Below, piece after piece: positions 51,672-61,000 of a stretch of 64,000 nucleotides of DNA (positions are counted from its first letter, which is position 1; each line of letters starts with the position of its first letter). The translations under genes and the position numbers were made by a program. Below the pieces are notes generated by a model. That model had not been told where the DNA came from. It saw only the letters and a list, made by a program, of their open reading frames with translations, and made no database searches. This DNA comes from Tistrella mobilis (GTDB lineage Bacteria > Pseudomonadota > Alphaproteobacteria > Tistrellales > Tistrellaceae): contig NZ_JBBIAB010000006.1 in the NCBI RefSeq assembly GCF_039634785.1, forward strand, positions 186,001 through 250,000, in the 5' to 3' direction.

Positions 51672-53393
51672 ATGACACCCACCATCCTGATCGTCGATGA
51701 CGACCCCGCTCAGCGCCGGCTGCTGGAGGCGACGATCGGCCGTTTCGGCTATCGGCCCCGGCCGGTGAGCAGCGGCGAGGAGGCGGTGCGCCTGCTGATG
51801 CCGGGGCGCGAGCGGGTGGATGCCGTGCTGCTCGACCTCACCATGCCGGGGCTGTCGGGCATCGATGTGCTGAACCAGGTGCGTCCCACCCGGCCGCATC
51901 TGCCGATTCTGGTTTTCACCGCCCATGGCGGCATTGATGTGGCGGTGCAGGCGATGCGGGCCGGTGCGACGGATTTCATGGTCAAGCCGGTCTCGGCCGA
52001 CCGGCTGCAGATCGCGATCCGCCAGGCGCTGCGTCCCGGCGTCGCCGACGATCTGGACGGGGTGGCGCCGCGGCGCGGCCGGCCGATGCCGGTGACCGAT
52101 ATTCTGGGCGACAGCCGGGCGATCCGCGCCGTGCTGGGCCTGGTGGCGCGGGCAGCCAATTCGACCATCCCGATCCTGATCGAGGGTGAAAGCGGTGTCG
52201 GCAAGGAGCTGATCGCCCGGGCGATCCATGCCCGCAGCGACCGTGCCCACGGGCCGCTGGTGACGGTCAATTGCGGCGCGATCCCCGAAAATCTGGTCGA
52301 GAGCATTCTGTTCGGCCACGAGAAGGGGGCGTTTACCGGGGCGAGCGAGCGCCATATCGGCAAGTTCCAGGAAGCCTCGGGCGGCACCCTGTTTCTGGAC
52401 GAAATCGGCGAGCTGCGCCCGGATCTGCAGGTCAAGCTGCTGCGCGCCCTGCAGGCGGGCGAAATCGACCCCGTCGGCTCCAAACAGCCGGTGCCGATCG
52501 ACATCCGGCTGATTTCGGCCACCAACCGCAATCTGTGGGATCTGGTCCAGACCGGCCAGTTCCGCGACGATCTCTATTACCGTCTCAACGTCTTTCCGAT
52601 CTATGTGCCGCCGCTGCGCGACCGGCGCGACGACATCCTGGTTCTGGCCCGCCATTTCATCCAGCGCTTCGAGGCGGCCGAGGGCAAGCGCATCCGCGGC
52701 CTGACCGAGGCGGCGGAGCGGCTGCTGACCACCTATCACTGGCCGGGCAATGTCCGCCAGCTGGAGAATGCGATCTTCCGGGCGGTGGTGCTGTCGGACG
52801 GCGACATCCTGGATGTGGAGCATTTCCCCCAGGTCCAGCAGGCGGCCTATCGTGCCAACGGCTTCGGCGATACCGCGCTGCCCGGCGATTACGGCGCCGG
52901 CCCGCCGGTCTATGCCGTGCCCGGCGGTCAGCCGCCGCTGGCGCCGACGCCGGGCGGGCTCGCCTATCCGCAGGCGGGGGGCCAGATGGCGCCTGCGCCC
53001 ATGCCGGGTACTCAGGTGCCGGGCACTCAGATGCCGGGCACTCAGATGCCGGGGGGGCGCCCGATGCTGGTCGCGGCCGGCGGCGGGCAGCCGGCCCCGA
53101 TGATGCCGCAGGGCTTCGCCCAGGCGCCCATGCCGGCGCCGATGCCGCCGGCCCCCCAGGGCCCGCTGCCGGCAGCCGGCCTGCGCCCACGCGACGACGA
53201 GGCCGAGGCGCCGATCCGCGCCTTCGACGAGGCGGGCCATATCCGGCCGCTGGAAGAGATCGAAGCCGACATCATCCGCATGGCGCTGCGCCAGTATCGC
53301 GGCCGGGTGAGCGAGATGGCCCGCCGCCTGGGCATCGGCCGGTCCACCCTCTATCGCAAGCTGCGCGATCTGGGTCTCGACGGCACCGATTGA
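51672..53393 (+). CDS. NtrC-type sigma-54-dependent response regulator (orphan)
   Basis: A 573-residue regulator. Receiver domain (1-120) with acidic pocket DDD, phospho-acceptor Asp55 (LLDLTMPG) and Lys105. AAA+ domain with Walker A GESGVGKE (172-179) and the sigma-54 loop GAFTGA (219-224), both intact. C-terminal Fis-type HTH ([20 protein letters not shown]). A Pro/Gly/Met-rich linker of about 100 residues with MPGTQ repeats separates AAA+ and HTH, which is unusual. No adjacent kinase. Start at ATG 51672; the earlier ATG at 51603 adds an unlikely tail. Confidence 0.92.
   Translation: MTPTILIVDDDPAQRRLLEATIGRFGYRPRPVSSGEEAVRLLMPGRERVDAVLLDLTMPGLSGIDVLNQVRPTRPHLPILVFTAHGGIDVAVQAMRAGATDFMVKPVSADRLQIAIRQALRPGVADDLDGVAPRRGRPMPVTDILGDSRAIRAVLGLVARAANSTIPILIEGESGVGKELIARAIHARSDRAHGPLVTVNCGAIPENLVESILFGHEKGAFTGASERHIGKFQEASGGTLFLDEIGELRPDLQVKLLRALQAGEIDPVGSKQPVPIDIRLISATNRNLWDLVQTGQFRDDLYYRLNVFPIYVPPLRDRRDDILVLARHFIQRFEAAEGKRIRGLTEAAERLLTTYHWPGNVRQLENAIFRAVVLSDGDILDVEHFPQVQQAAYRANGFGDTALPGDYGAGPPVYAVPGGQPPLAPTPGGLAYPQAGGQMAPAPMPGTQVPGTQMPGTQMPGGRPMLVAAGGGQPAPMMPQGFAQAPMPAPMPPAPQGPLPAAGLRPRDDEAEAPIRAFDEAGHIRPLEEIEADIIRMALRQYRGRVSEMARRLGIGRSTLYRKLRDLGLDGTD
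53001..53056 (+). repeat. 15-bp tandem repeat in the regulator linker
   Basis: About 3.7 copies of ATGCCGGGCACTCAG encoding [19 protein letters not shown]. In-frame unit, so length can vary without breaking the protein. Confidence 0.85.
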
Positions 53394-53460
53394 GCCGGCG
53401 CAGAAAAGACGCGGGCGAGCATGAGCCCGCCCGCCGCACCGCATCCCCCCGTTCCGGCCG

Positions 53461-54570
53461 TCAGGCGTAGCGCGCCTGCCGGGCGGTGTTCTTTCGTGCC
53501 CGCTTTGCTTCTGCATGCAGCCGGCGCGCGGACTTCACCAGTTCGACCGCGTCCGGCCCCCACATCATCCGCAGAAAATAGCGTTCGATCGGGCCGCGCT
53601 GGAGCAGCCAGATCAACGGCATCATCGCGAAGCATGCCGCCAGGATCATCTTCTCCCGGCGCGGCGTCACGCCGCTGTTGCGGCGTGTCTTCGCGGAGAC
53701 GGCACTCATGGCGATGAGTTTGAACAGACCTTCCTGGAAGAAGAGCTGGCGTTTGACCTTGCGTTGTGACGGGTGATAGTTCTTCTGAATCGACGATTTC
53801 CACAAGTCATGGAAGTCGTCGCCCGTTTCCGGAATGATGCTGAGCGTCTTCGTCACACCGAAGAGATGGTCGTATTTTTTGTAGAGCGCTTTCAGATCTG
53901 CCATTGAGGCAGGGAGGTCCGCTTCATCGTGCGGGAACAGGCGGCAGTAGTCGCTGACCTCGCGAATGTAGCGATCCCGCTCCTCGGCCGGGAGGCGCCG
54001 CGGAAGCCGGAGGCCCCGGAAGCCGAGGCGTTCATAGACCCAGAGCATGGAATGCATCTCGGTCAGCGCGGCCCACATCGATTCGCGCGGGGAATTGGCC
54101 CGGTAGCCGCCGATCTCGGGCGCGCCGACATCGATGACGTCACCGGCCACCTTCTCGTGGACCCGTATCAGGTGCTGAGAGACGCGCCGTGCCGTGTCCA
54201 GATCACCCAGCCACATCGGCGCGTGGATGCCCGAATTGCGCTGGGCGCGGTCGAAGACGTCGAACATCGTCAGCTCGCCCCGATGCGCCTTGCGGGAGAT
54301 GGGATCCCAGTCCCGAACCCCGGCCACGACCGGCTTGTAGGTGAGCTGCAGAATGAACTGAGCCGGCGACTGAAACACGATGACCGCCGGATGCAGAAGA
54401 ACATCCCAGGCCACCGAGCCCGGGCCGAACACGCCGCGATCCCCGACGTCTCCGGGGCTCGCGACCTTCGGCTGACCATGGCGTCGCCAGCGGCTCGCCT
54501 TTCCAAGCAGGCGCTCTCTGGTGACGATGACGTTCGGCCGGCGTTCTTCGGTTTCTGATTGTACGCTCAT
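53461..54570 (-). CDS. MpaB/rubber-oxygenase-type heme protein (DUF2236)
   Basis: A 369-residue DUF2236 oxygenase-family protein: DPISRKAHRGELTMFDVFDR, HLIRVHEKVAG, the conserved helix SPRESMWAALTEMHSMLWVY and KRQLFFQEGLFKL. The family includes latex-clearing protein and fungal MpaB, b-type heme oxygenases that cleave isoprenoid double bonds. C-terminal hydrophobic segment (ILAACFAMMPLIWLL) suggests membrane association. GGGAGG precedes ATG 54570. Divergent from a TetR regulator with two operators. By eye its GC is a little lower than its neighbours. Confidence 0.85.
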   Translation of the reverse strand: MSVQSETEERRPNVIVTRERLLGKASRWRRHGQPKVASPGDVGDRGVFGPGSVAWDVLLHPAVIVFQSPAQFILQLTYKPVVAGVRDWDPISRKAHRGELTMFDVFDRAQRNSGIHAPMWLGDLDTARRVSQHLIRVHEKVAGDVIDVGAPEIGGYRANSPRESMWAALTEMHSMLWVYERLGFRGLRLPRRLPAEERDRYIREVSDYCRLFPHDEADLPASMADLKALYKKYDHLFGVTKTLSIIPETGDDFHDLWKSSIQKNYHPSQRKVKRQLFFQEGLFKLIAMSAVSAKTRRNSGVTPRREKMILAACFAMMPLIWLLQRGPIERYFLRMMWGPDAVELVKSARRLHAEAKRARKNTARQARYA

Positions 54571-54585
54571 GGGGTTAGCCTCCCT

Positions 54586-54603
54586 ATTTCCCGTTCGGGA
54601 ATA
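54586..54603. promoter_or_regulatory. TetR operator, proximal copy
   Basis: ATTTCCC-GTTC-GGGAATA, an imperfect inverted repeat sharing the GGGAATA half with the next site. It lies 16 bp upstream of the MpaB start, overlapping its leader. Confidence 0.6.
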
Positions 54604-54607
54604 AACG

Positions 54608-54627
54608 ATATTCCCGAGAGGGAATAT
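54608..54627. promoter_or_regulatory. TetR operator, perfect copy
   Basis: ATATTCCC-GAGA-GGGAATAT, a perfect 8-4-8 inverted repeat; centre 23 bp from that of the proximal site. Likely the main binding site of the divergent TetR protein. Confidence 0.7.
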
Positions 54628-54726
54628 GAGTCAAGGCGTGCGGGCGTGCTGCATCGGCACCGGGGGCGTGATAAGGAAGACCCTTGCCTGATCACCAGAG
54701 CCGGGCAGACAGGGAGCGGGGATGAC

Positions 54727-55419
54727 ATGGCAGTGCGGCGAACCCGCCGGCCGGGAAAACGGGCCGGCCTGGATCTTCGGCAGATCGTTCAGACCGCCCG
54801 ACAATTCGACATCGCGGATCTGTCCATTCAGTCGCTGGCGGACCGCCTGAACGTCGACCGCAAGGCGCTGCACTATCATGTGAAAGACAGGCAGTCCCTT
54901 TTCGAACTCGTCGCTCTGGACAGCTTCGCAGAACGCCTGCAGGGGCAAGGCGTCGCGGCCGCCGAAGACTGGCGCGAGGCGTGCCGGGTCTATGCCAGAG
55001 AATTCGTGGACAGCGTCACCTCGCTGGGGGAGCTGTCCGAATACCTCTGGTTCAACGAAGCGGTGACCGCTTGGGCGCTGGAACCCGCCGAGGCGCTGTT
55101 CGCCCGGTTGAACGCGGCCGGATTTCCCGATGAAGATGCCGTTCGGATGGTGACCATGCTCGCCACCCTCTGTCTCGGCCATGCGCGCGACATCGTCCAG
55201 GCGGGCCGGGAGGCGGAACGACCCCGTGCCCGTTCACTCCGCGCGGCGCTGTCCGAGGCCGGGCAGCCCGGATTTCCCAATCTGGAGCGGATCGCCGGTC
55301 TGGGGGTGGACACCTATGGTCCGGCGCAGCTGGCCTTCGGCGTCGAGCTCTTTCTGGAAGGGGCCGACGCGGTTCTGAGGCGCGCCCGGGCTGCGGCCGA
55401 CCGGCCTGCCGGGCTGTGA
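54727..55419 (+). CDS. TetR-family regulator
   Basis: A 230-residue TetR regulator. N-terminal HTH (IVQTARQFDIADLSIQSLA, DRLNVDRKALHYHVKDRQSL) with the YHVKDR type seen in TetR_C-group proteins, then a helical ligand domain. I start at ATG 54727 after GGAGCGGGG. Divergent from the MpaB-type oxygenase and probably its repressor. Ligand unknown. Confidence 0.9.
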   Translation: MAVRRTRRPGKRAGLDLRQIVQTARQFDIADLSIQSLADRLNVDRKALHYHVKDRQSLFELVALDSFAERLQGQGVAAAEDWREACRVYAREFVDSVTSLGELSEYLWFNEAVTAWALEPAEALFARLNAAGFPDEDAVRMVTMLATLCLGHARDIVQAGREAERPRARSLRAALSEAGQPGFPNLERIAGLGVDTYGPAQLAFGVELFLEGADAVLRRARAAADRPAGL

Positions 55420-55760
55420 TCGGGGGCCAGGTCGCGGGTCGTGCCGAACAGGCCTCGGGCGATAATTTTCCGCATGATTCTTAAGGGATGTCAGGGGTTT
55501 TCTTTCGGAAAATCCTGAAAAATCCGTGCTCTATTCCCCTCGGACAAGGATGTTGCGGCATGGCCCGCATCCATCGTATAACCGGGAAAATAGGTCACTA
55601 ATACTGACCTAATTTGATCTGCCGGCAGCCAGGCCGGTCAGCATCGACAAGACGAGCCCGGCCCGGCGCATCGATGCCCGACGCATCGATTGCGGCGAAG
55701 GCGGGGCCATCACCCGGGGATCCGCCTCAGGCGGGGACGATGTCGTGTGGAGACGCCGAA
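55420..55760. other. Intergenic region before indolepyruvate oxidoreductase
   Basis: 341 bp. AT-rich at 55465-55620. It holds GGTTTTC-TTTC-GGAAAATCC (55496-55515, imperfect inverted repeat) and the perfect TAGGTCA-N7-TGACCTA (55591-55611). The last 140 bp are GC-rich with no clear feature. No gene seen. Confidence 0.55.
55591..55611. promoter_or_regulatory. Perfect inverted repeat upstream of ior gene
   Basis: TAGGTCA-CTAATAC-TGACCTA, 7-7-7, 150 bp before the indolepyruvate oxidoreductase start. Likely operator of an unlinked regulator; no regulator gene is adjacent except the TetR at 54727. Confidence 0.6.
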
Positions 55761-58700
55761 ATGACGCTGCCCGAATTGTCGCAGGACGATAAGTACACCG
55801 TCGAGCGCGGACGGATCTTTCTGACCGGAACCCAGGCCCTGGTGCGGCTGCCGCTGATGCAGCGCCAGCGCGACCTGGCCGCCGGGCTGAACACCGCCGG
55901 CTTCATCTCGGGCTATCGCGGCTCGCCGCTGGGTGCGCTCGACCAGCAGCTCTGGAAGGCGCGCAAGCATCTGGAGGCGCATCACGTCGTCTTCCGGCCG
56001 GGGGTGAACGAAGATCTGGCGATGACCTCGGTCTGGGGCAGCCAGCAGGCCAATATGGACAACATGACCCGGCCGGAACATGCGGCGCTGGCGAAATACG
56101 ACGGCGTGTTCGGCATGTGGTACGGCAAGGGCCCCGGCGTCGACCGGTCGGGCGATGTGATGAAGCACGGCAACATGGCCGGCTCGTCGCGCCATGGCGG
56201 CGTGCTGCTGCTGGCCGGCGACGATCACGGCGCCAAATCGTCGACCCTGCCGCATCAGGCCGAATACACCTTCATGGACTGCCTGATCCCGATCCTGAAC
56301 CCGTCGGGTGTGCAGGAAATCCTGGATTACGGCCTGATCGGCTGGGCGCTGTCGCGTTTCTCGGGCGCCTGGGTGGGGATGAAGACCATCGCCGACACGG
56401 TCGACAGCTCGGGTTCGATCGATGTCGATGCCGGCCGGGTGCGGGTTCTGCTGCCGGAGTTCGAGTTTCCGGCCGATGGCGTCCATATCCGCTGGCCCGA
56501 CGCGCCGATGGACCAGGAATACCGCCACCATCGCTACCGGCTGGCGGCGGTCGCGGCCTTCGCCCGCGCCAACCGGCTGGACCGGGTGGTGATGGACGCG
56601 CCGCGCGCCCGTATCGGCATCGTCACCGCCGGCAAGAGCCATCTGGACGTCTGCCAGGCCCTGGACGAGCTGGGCATCGACGAGGCGCTGGCGGCCCGGA
56701 TCGGCATCCGGCTCTACAAGGTCGCCATGCCCTGGCCGCTGGAGCCGGAAGGCATCCGCCGCTTCGCCGAGGGCCTGGAAGAGGTGCTGGTCGTCGAAGA
56801 GAAGCGGGCCGTGGTCGAGCCGCAGCTCAAGGAGCATCTCTACGGCTGGCGCGCCGATGTCCGGCCGCTGGTGGTGGGCAAGTTCGACGAGGCCGGCAAC
56901 TGGATCCTGCCCTCGGCGGGGGAGCTGCGCCCCAGCCGGATCGCCCAGGTGCTGGCCGACCGTCTGGCCCGCTTCCTGCCCGACGAGCCGGGCCTGGCCG
57001 AGCGTATCCGCACCCGGGTGGCGCATCTGCGCCAGTTGGAGGACGCGTCTTCGGGCAAGGCGGCGATCGAGCGCAAGCCCACCTTCTGTTCGGGCTGCCC
57101 GCACAACACCTCGACCGTGGTGCCCGAGGGCAGCCGGGCGCTGGGCGGCATCGGCTGCCACTACATGGCGACCTGGGTGATGCCGCGCACCGAGACCTTC
57201 AGCCAGATGGGCGCCGAAGGGGCCTCGTGGATCGGCCAGGCGCCGTTCACCACCGAGCCCCATGTCTTCCAGAATCTGGGCGACGGCACCTATTTCCACT
57301 CGGGATCCCTGGCGATCCGCGCCGCGATCGCGGCCAAGGTCAACATCACCTACAAGATCCTGTTCAACGACGCGGTCGCGATGACCGGCGGCCAGCCGAT
57401 CGACGGTTCGCTGACCGTGCAGCAGATCGCCCATGAACTGCTTCAGGAAGGTGTGCGCCGCCTGGTGGTGGTGACCGACGACACCACGGCTTACGAGGGT
57501 GGCGCCGGCCTGCCGGCGGGCGTGACGGTCCACGACCGCGGCGAACTCGACGCCGTGCAGCGCATGCTGCGCGAGATCGAGGGCTGCACGGTGATCATCT
57601 ATCAGCAGACCTGCGCCACCGAAAAGCGCCGCCGTCGCAAGCGCGGCACCCTGGCCGACCCCGACCGTCGGGTGGTGATCAACGATCTGGTCTGCGAGGG
57701 CTGCGGCGATTGCTCGGCCAAGAGCAATTGCGTGTCGGTGCAGCCGCTGGAGACCGAATTCGGCCGCAAGCGCCAGATCGACCAGTCGAACTGCAACAAG
57801 GATCTGTCGTGCCTGCAGGGCTTTTGCCCCAGCTTCGTGACCGTCTCTGGTGCGAAGATCCGCAAGCCCGCGCCCAAGGCCGCCGATGCCACCCCCTTCG
57901 AGGTGCTGCCCGATCCGGAGCTGCCGGCGCTGGGGGCGCGGCCCTATGGCATTCTGGTCGCCGGTGTCGGCGGCACGGGTGTCGTGACCATCGGTGCGCT
58001 GATCGGGGTTGCCGCCCATCTGGAAGGCAAGGGCGTCGGCGTGCTCGACATGACCGGCATGGCCCAGAAGGGCGGGGCGGTCTTCACCCATCTGCGCATC
58101 GCAGAGCGCCCAGAGGACATCAAGTCGATCCGCATCACCACCGGCGGCGCCGATCTGATGCTGGCCGCCGATCTGGTGGTGGGCGCGCGCCCCGATGCGC
58201 TGGGGCTGCTGGATCCCGGGCGCAGCCGGGCGGTGATCAACGACCAGGAACTGATGACCGCGGCCTTCGTCAAGGACCCGGATCTGGCCTTCCCCGGCCA
58301 GGATCTGCGTGCGGCCTATCGCCGGGCGGCCGGCCCTGCGGGGGTGGATTTCATCGAGGCCGGGCCGATCGCGACGGCCCTGCTGGGCGACAGCATCGCC
58401 AGCAACCTGTTCCTGCTGGGCTATGCCTGGCAGCGCGGGCTGGTGCCGCTGGCCGAGGCCAGCATCCTGAAGGCGATCGAGCTGAACGGTGTTGCGGTGA
58501 AGCTCAACCTCGACGCCTTCCTCTGGGGGCGGCGTGCGGCCCACGATATCCGCCGGGTGCGGGATCTGGTCATGCGCAGCCGGCCGGTGGCCGAAAGCGA
58601 GCGGCTGTCGGAAACGATCCACGAGGTGATGGCCCGGCGGACCGATTTCCTGACCGCCTATCAGGACACCGCCTATGCCGGCGCCTATGCCGAACTGGTG

Positions 58701-59273
58701 GAGCGTGTGCGCCAGCACGAGATGCGGGTGATGCCCCGCAGCACCGCGCTGACCGATGCGGTGGCGCGGTCGCTGTTCAAGCTGATGGCCTATAAGGACG
58801 AGTACGAGGTGGCGCGGCTTTACACCGACGGCGCCTTCCAAGACAAGCTGGCGCGGCAGTTCGAGGGCGATGTCAGGCTGACCTTCCACCTGGCCCCGCC
58901 GCTTTTCGCCCGGCGCGACAAGGCCACCGGCCGGCCGCGCAAATCGAGCTATGGCCCGTGGGTGATGGGCGCTTTCCGCCTGCTCGCCCGGATGAAGCGG
59001 CTGCGCGGCACCGTCTTCGACCCCTTCGGCCACACCGCCGAACGCAGGACCGAGCGCCGGCTGATCGCCGAGTACCGTGCCACGGTGGAACGGCTGGTCG
59101 CGGGGCTGACGCCGGAAAATCACGCCCGCGCTGTGGAGATCGCGAAGCTGCCGATGGACATTCGGGGCTTCGGTCACGTGAAGGACGAGAACCTGAAACG
59201 GGTTCGCCTGAAGGAACGGCGCCTGTTGGCCGCGTGGGAGAGGCCGGGGCCGGTGGTACAGGCGGCGGAATGA
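55761..59273 (+). CDS. Indolepyruvate:ferredoxin oxidoreductase, fused IorAB
   Basis: A 1170-residue one-piece 2-oxoacid oxidoreductase, the long form found in proteobacteria. N-terminal pyrimidine domain (ISGYRGSPLGALDQQLWKA), ThDP region (SGCPHNTSTVVPEG, MTGGQPIDG), Fe-S motifs (CEGCGDCSAKSNC and SNCNKDLSCLQGFCP) and C-terminal gamma-type domain (GVGGTGVVTIGALIG, MAQKGGAVFTHLR). It decarboxylates aryl- or branched-chain 2-oxoacids to acyl-CoA, reducing ferredoxin. GGAGAC precedes ATG 55761. Single-gene unit with its own terminator. Confidence 0.94.
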   Translation: MTLPELSQDDKYTVERGRIFLTGTQALVRLPLMQRQRDLAAGLNTAGFISGYRGSPLGALDQQLWKARKHLEAHHVVFRPGVNEDLAMTSVWGSQQANMDNMTRPEHAALAKYDGVFGMWYGKGPGVDRSGDVMKHGNMAGSSRHGGVLLLAGDDHGAKSSTLPHQAEYTFMDCLIPILNPSGVQEILDYGLIGWALSRFSGAWVGMKTIADTVDSSGSIDVDAGRVRVLLPEFEFPADGVHIRWPDAPMDQEYRHHRYRLAAVAAFARANRLDRVVMDAPRARIGIVTAGKSHLDVCQALDELGIDEALAARIGIRLYKVAMPWPLEPEGIRRFAEGLEEVLVVEEKRAVVEPQLKEHLYGWRADVRPLVVGKFDEAGNWILPSAGELRPSRIAQVLADRLARFLPDEPGLAERIRTRVAHLRQLEDASSGKAAIERKPTFCSGCPHNTSTVVPEGSRALGGIGCHYMATWVMPRTETFSQMGAEGASWIGQAPFTTEPHVFQNLGDGTYFHSGSLAIRAAIAAKVNITYKILFNDAVAMTGGQPIDGSLTVQQIAHELLQEGVRRLVVVTDDTTAYEGGAGLPAGVTVHDRGELDAVQRMLREIEGCTVIIYQQTCATEKRRRRKRGTLADPDRRVVINDLVCEGCGDCSAKSNCVSVQPLETEFGRKRQIDQSNCNKDLSCLQGFCPSFVTVSGAKIRKPAPKAADATPFEVLPDPELPALGARPYGILVAGVGGTGVVTIGALIGVAAHLEGKGVGVLDMTGMAQKGGAVFTHLRIAERPEDIKSIRITTGGADLMLAADLVVGARPDALGLLDPGRSRAVINDQELMTAAFVKDPDLAFPGQDLRAAYRRAAGPAGVDFIEAGPIATALLGDSIASNLFLLGYAWQRGLVPLAEASILKAIELNGVAVKLNLDAFLWGRRAAHDIRRVRDLVMRSRPVAESERLSETIHEVMARRTDFLTAYQDTAYAGAYAELVERVRQHEMRVMPRSTALTDAVARSLFKLMAYKDEYEVARLYTDGAFQDKLARQFEGDVRLTFHLAPPLFARRDKATGRPRKSSYGPWVMGAFRLLARMKRLRGTVFDPFGHTAERRTERRLIAEYRATVERLVAGLTPENHARAVEIAKLPMDIRGFGHVKDENLKRVRLKERRLLAAWERPGPVVQAAE

Positions 59274-59289
59274 CGCTTCGGACAGATGG

Positions 59290-59326
59290 TCCCCGGCTCC
59301 GGCTTTGCGTCGGGGCCGGGGATTTT
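59290..59326 (+). terminator. Intrinsic terminator of the ior gene
   Basis: TCCCCGGCTCCGGC (59290-59303), loop TTTGC, GTCGGGGCCGGGGA (59309-59322) form a 14-bp stem with two G-U pairs, followed by TTTT. 17 bp after the stop. Confidence 0.85.
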
Positions 59327-59375
59327 CGCAGTTTCAAAGAATTTTATGCGTCTTAATTTTATATGACTGTCAGAC

Positions 59376-59394
59376 ATGCACGTATGAGGTGCAT
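59376..59394. promoter_or_regulatory. Inverted repeat upstream of kinase/receptor operon
   Basis: ATGCAC-GTATGAG-GTGCAT, a perfect 6-7-6 inverted repeat 101 bp before the histidine kinase start, in AT-rich DNA. Its CACGTATGA core also occurs upstream of cqsA (25730-25738). Confidence 0.5.
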
Positions 59395-59495
59395 CCACGG
59401 ATCTGCTCACAACGCTCCATCGCCAAGGGCACTGAATCCCGCCATAATGGCCGGACCTGTTTCAAGGGCCGGGATAGAGGGCATATCGGCACATC

Positions 59496-60995
59496 ATGAA
59501 CCTGCGGCGGGACGGTGGAGCGGAGGGTCAGGCGGCGACAGTGACGGCGCGCATGCGCGCCGCGCAGCTCGATGCGCTCTATCGCGCCGCCCGGATCGGC
59601 ATCCTGATGGAACCGCTGGTCTCGATCTGTCTGGCGGTGCTGATCTGGCCCGCCGCCGCCCAGCAGCAGATCGCGCTCTGGCTGGTGGCGGTCAACTGTC
59701 TGGTGGGCCTGCGCTTCGCCGCCATCCAGCGTGATCTGCGCGACGGCGGTGCCGACACGGAACCCGAACAACGCGCCCTGCCGATCCTGATGATCATCGC
59801 GGTCAGCGGTGTGATCTGGGGGCTGGCGCCGCTGGTGCTGGCGCCTGCCGCCGCCTCGATCGACATGGCCAAGGTGCTGTTCGCCACCGCCGCGATCGGT
59901 GTGGCCGGCACGGTGATGATGTCCTGTCATCTGACGGCGGCTCTGGTCTGGCTGGGGGTGACATCAACAGCACTCGCGGGCGGGCTGATCATCGCCGGGC
60001 GGATGGATCTGCCGCTGCTGCTGGCGATCGCCGCATCGGCAGCCGTATTGGCGGTGGGCGCGCATTATCTGGCACGGTTGCTGGACGACGGGCTGCGCCT
60101 GCGGATCGAACTGGCCGATGCGGTGCAGGCCGCCCAGGCGGCCAACATCGCCAAATCCGATTTCCTCGCCAATACCAGCCATGAACTGCGCACGCCGCTG
60201 AATGCGATCATCGGTTTTTCGGAGATCCTGATGAACGATCGGCCGCGCACCGACGCCCAGATCGACGAGCAGATGGAATTCGCCCGGCTGATCAACGAAA
60301 GCGGCGTCCACCTGCTCGACATCGTCAATGACATTCTGGATCTGTCGAAGATCGAGGCCGGCGCCTACAACCTGGACGAAAGCGTCTTCACGCTGGAGAG
60401 CATCGTCCGGACCACGACCAATCTGATGCGCGGCCAGGCCGAAAAGGCCGGGCTGAAACTGGTCAACATGCTGGCACCCGACCTGCCGGCGCTGCGCGGC
60501 GACCAGCGGGCGATGAAGCAGGTGCTGCTGAACCTGCTGTCGAACGCGGTCAAATTCACCCCGATCGGCGGCAGTGTCACGGTAGAGGCGCGGATCGCCG
60601 AAGAGGGCGGGTTGACGATCGCGGTGGTCGATACCGGCATCGGCATCGCACCTGAAGACATCAACCGGGCGATGGAGGCCTTCGGACAGGTGGACAGTGC
60701 GCTCAACCGTCGCTATGCAGGCACCGGGCTGGGCCTGCCGCTGGTCCGGTCGCTGATCGAGATGCATGGCGGTCGCTTCCAGCTGATCAGCCGGGTGAAC
60801 GAGGGCACCCGTGCCGAGATTGCCTGGCCGGCGGCGCGCGTGGTGGGCAGTGGCAGACGCGGCGGACCGCATTCAGGGATCAGCGACCAGGGGGCCGGCG
60901 GCCGGCTGAGCGGCGGTGCCGATCCGCGCACCGGGGGACGTGGTGACAAGGGGCGGGGCGGCATGCCGACGGGCCCGAGCACGGTGATGGGCTGA
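59496..60995 (+). CDS. Membrane histidine kinase next to CqsS-like receptor
   Basis: A 499-residue sensor kinase. About six hydrophobic helices in residues 35-195, then a HisKA domain with phospho-acceptor His229 (ANTSHELRTPLNAIIGFSE) and a complete HATPase_c (LLNLLSNAVKFTP, VVDTGIGIAP, GTGLGLPLVRSLIEMHGG). The last about 50 residues are Gly/Arg-rich and disordered. No receiver domain. The stop is 5 bp before the CqsS-like receptor, so they are cotranscribed and may form a mixed complex in which this protein supplies the catalytic part (inference). Confidence 0.92.
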   Translation: MNLRRDGGAEGQAATVTARMRAAQLDALYRAARIGILMEPLVSICLAVLIWPAAAQQQIALWLVAVNCLVGLRFAAIQRDLRDGGADTEPEQRALPILMIIAVSGVIWGLAPLVLAPAAASIDMAKVLFATAAIGVAGTVMMSCHLTAALVWLGVTSTALAGGLIIAGRMDLPLLLAIAASAAVLAVGAHYLARLLDDGLRLRIELADAVQAAQAANIAKSDFLANTSHELRTPLNAIIGFSEILMNDRPRTDAQIDEQMEFARLINESGVHLLDIVNDILDLSKIEAGAYNLDESVFTLESIVRTTTNLMRGQAEKAGLKLVNMLAPDLPALRGDQRAMKQVLLNLLSNAVKFTPIGGSVTVEARIAEEGGLTIAVVDTGIGIAPEDINRAMEAFGQVDSALNRRYAGTGLGLPLVRSLIEMHGGRFQLISRVNEGTRAEIAWPAARVVGSGRRGGPHSGISDQGAGGRLSGGADPRTGGRGDKGRGGMPTGPSTVMG

Positions 60996-61000
60996 AGACC

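Noticed and set aside
53001-53056. Possible CRISPR-like repeat
   Set aside because: It is a coding, in-frame 15-bp repeat giving MPGTQ without spacers.
53411-53430. Terminator between the NtrC-type regulator and the oxygenase gene
   Set aside because: GCGGGC-N8-GCCCGC is only a 6-bp stem with a long loop and no T-run; too weak to call in GC-rich DNA.
55460-55620. Possible riboswitch before the ior gene
   Set aside because: Only simple inverted repeats and AT-rich DNA; no conserved aptamer pattern that I recognise.
55710-59177. Open frame of about 1155 codons opposite the ior gene
   Set aside because: Same shadow effect; the plus strand encodes a complete oxidoreductase with Fe-S and ThDP motifs and its own terminator.
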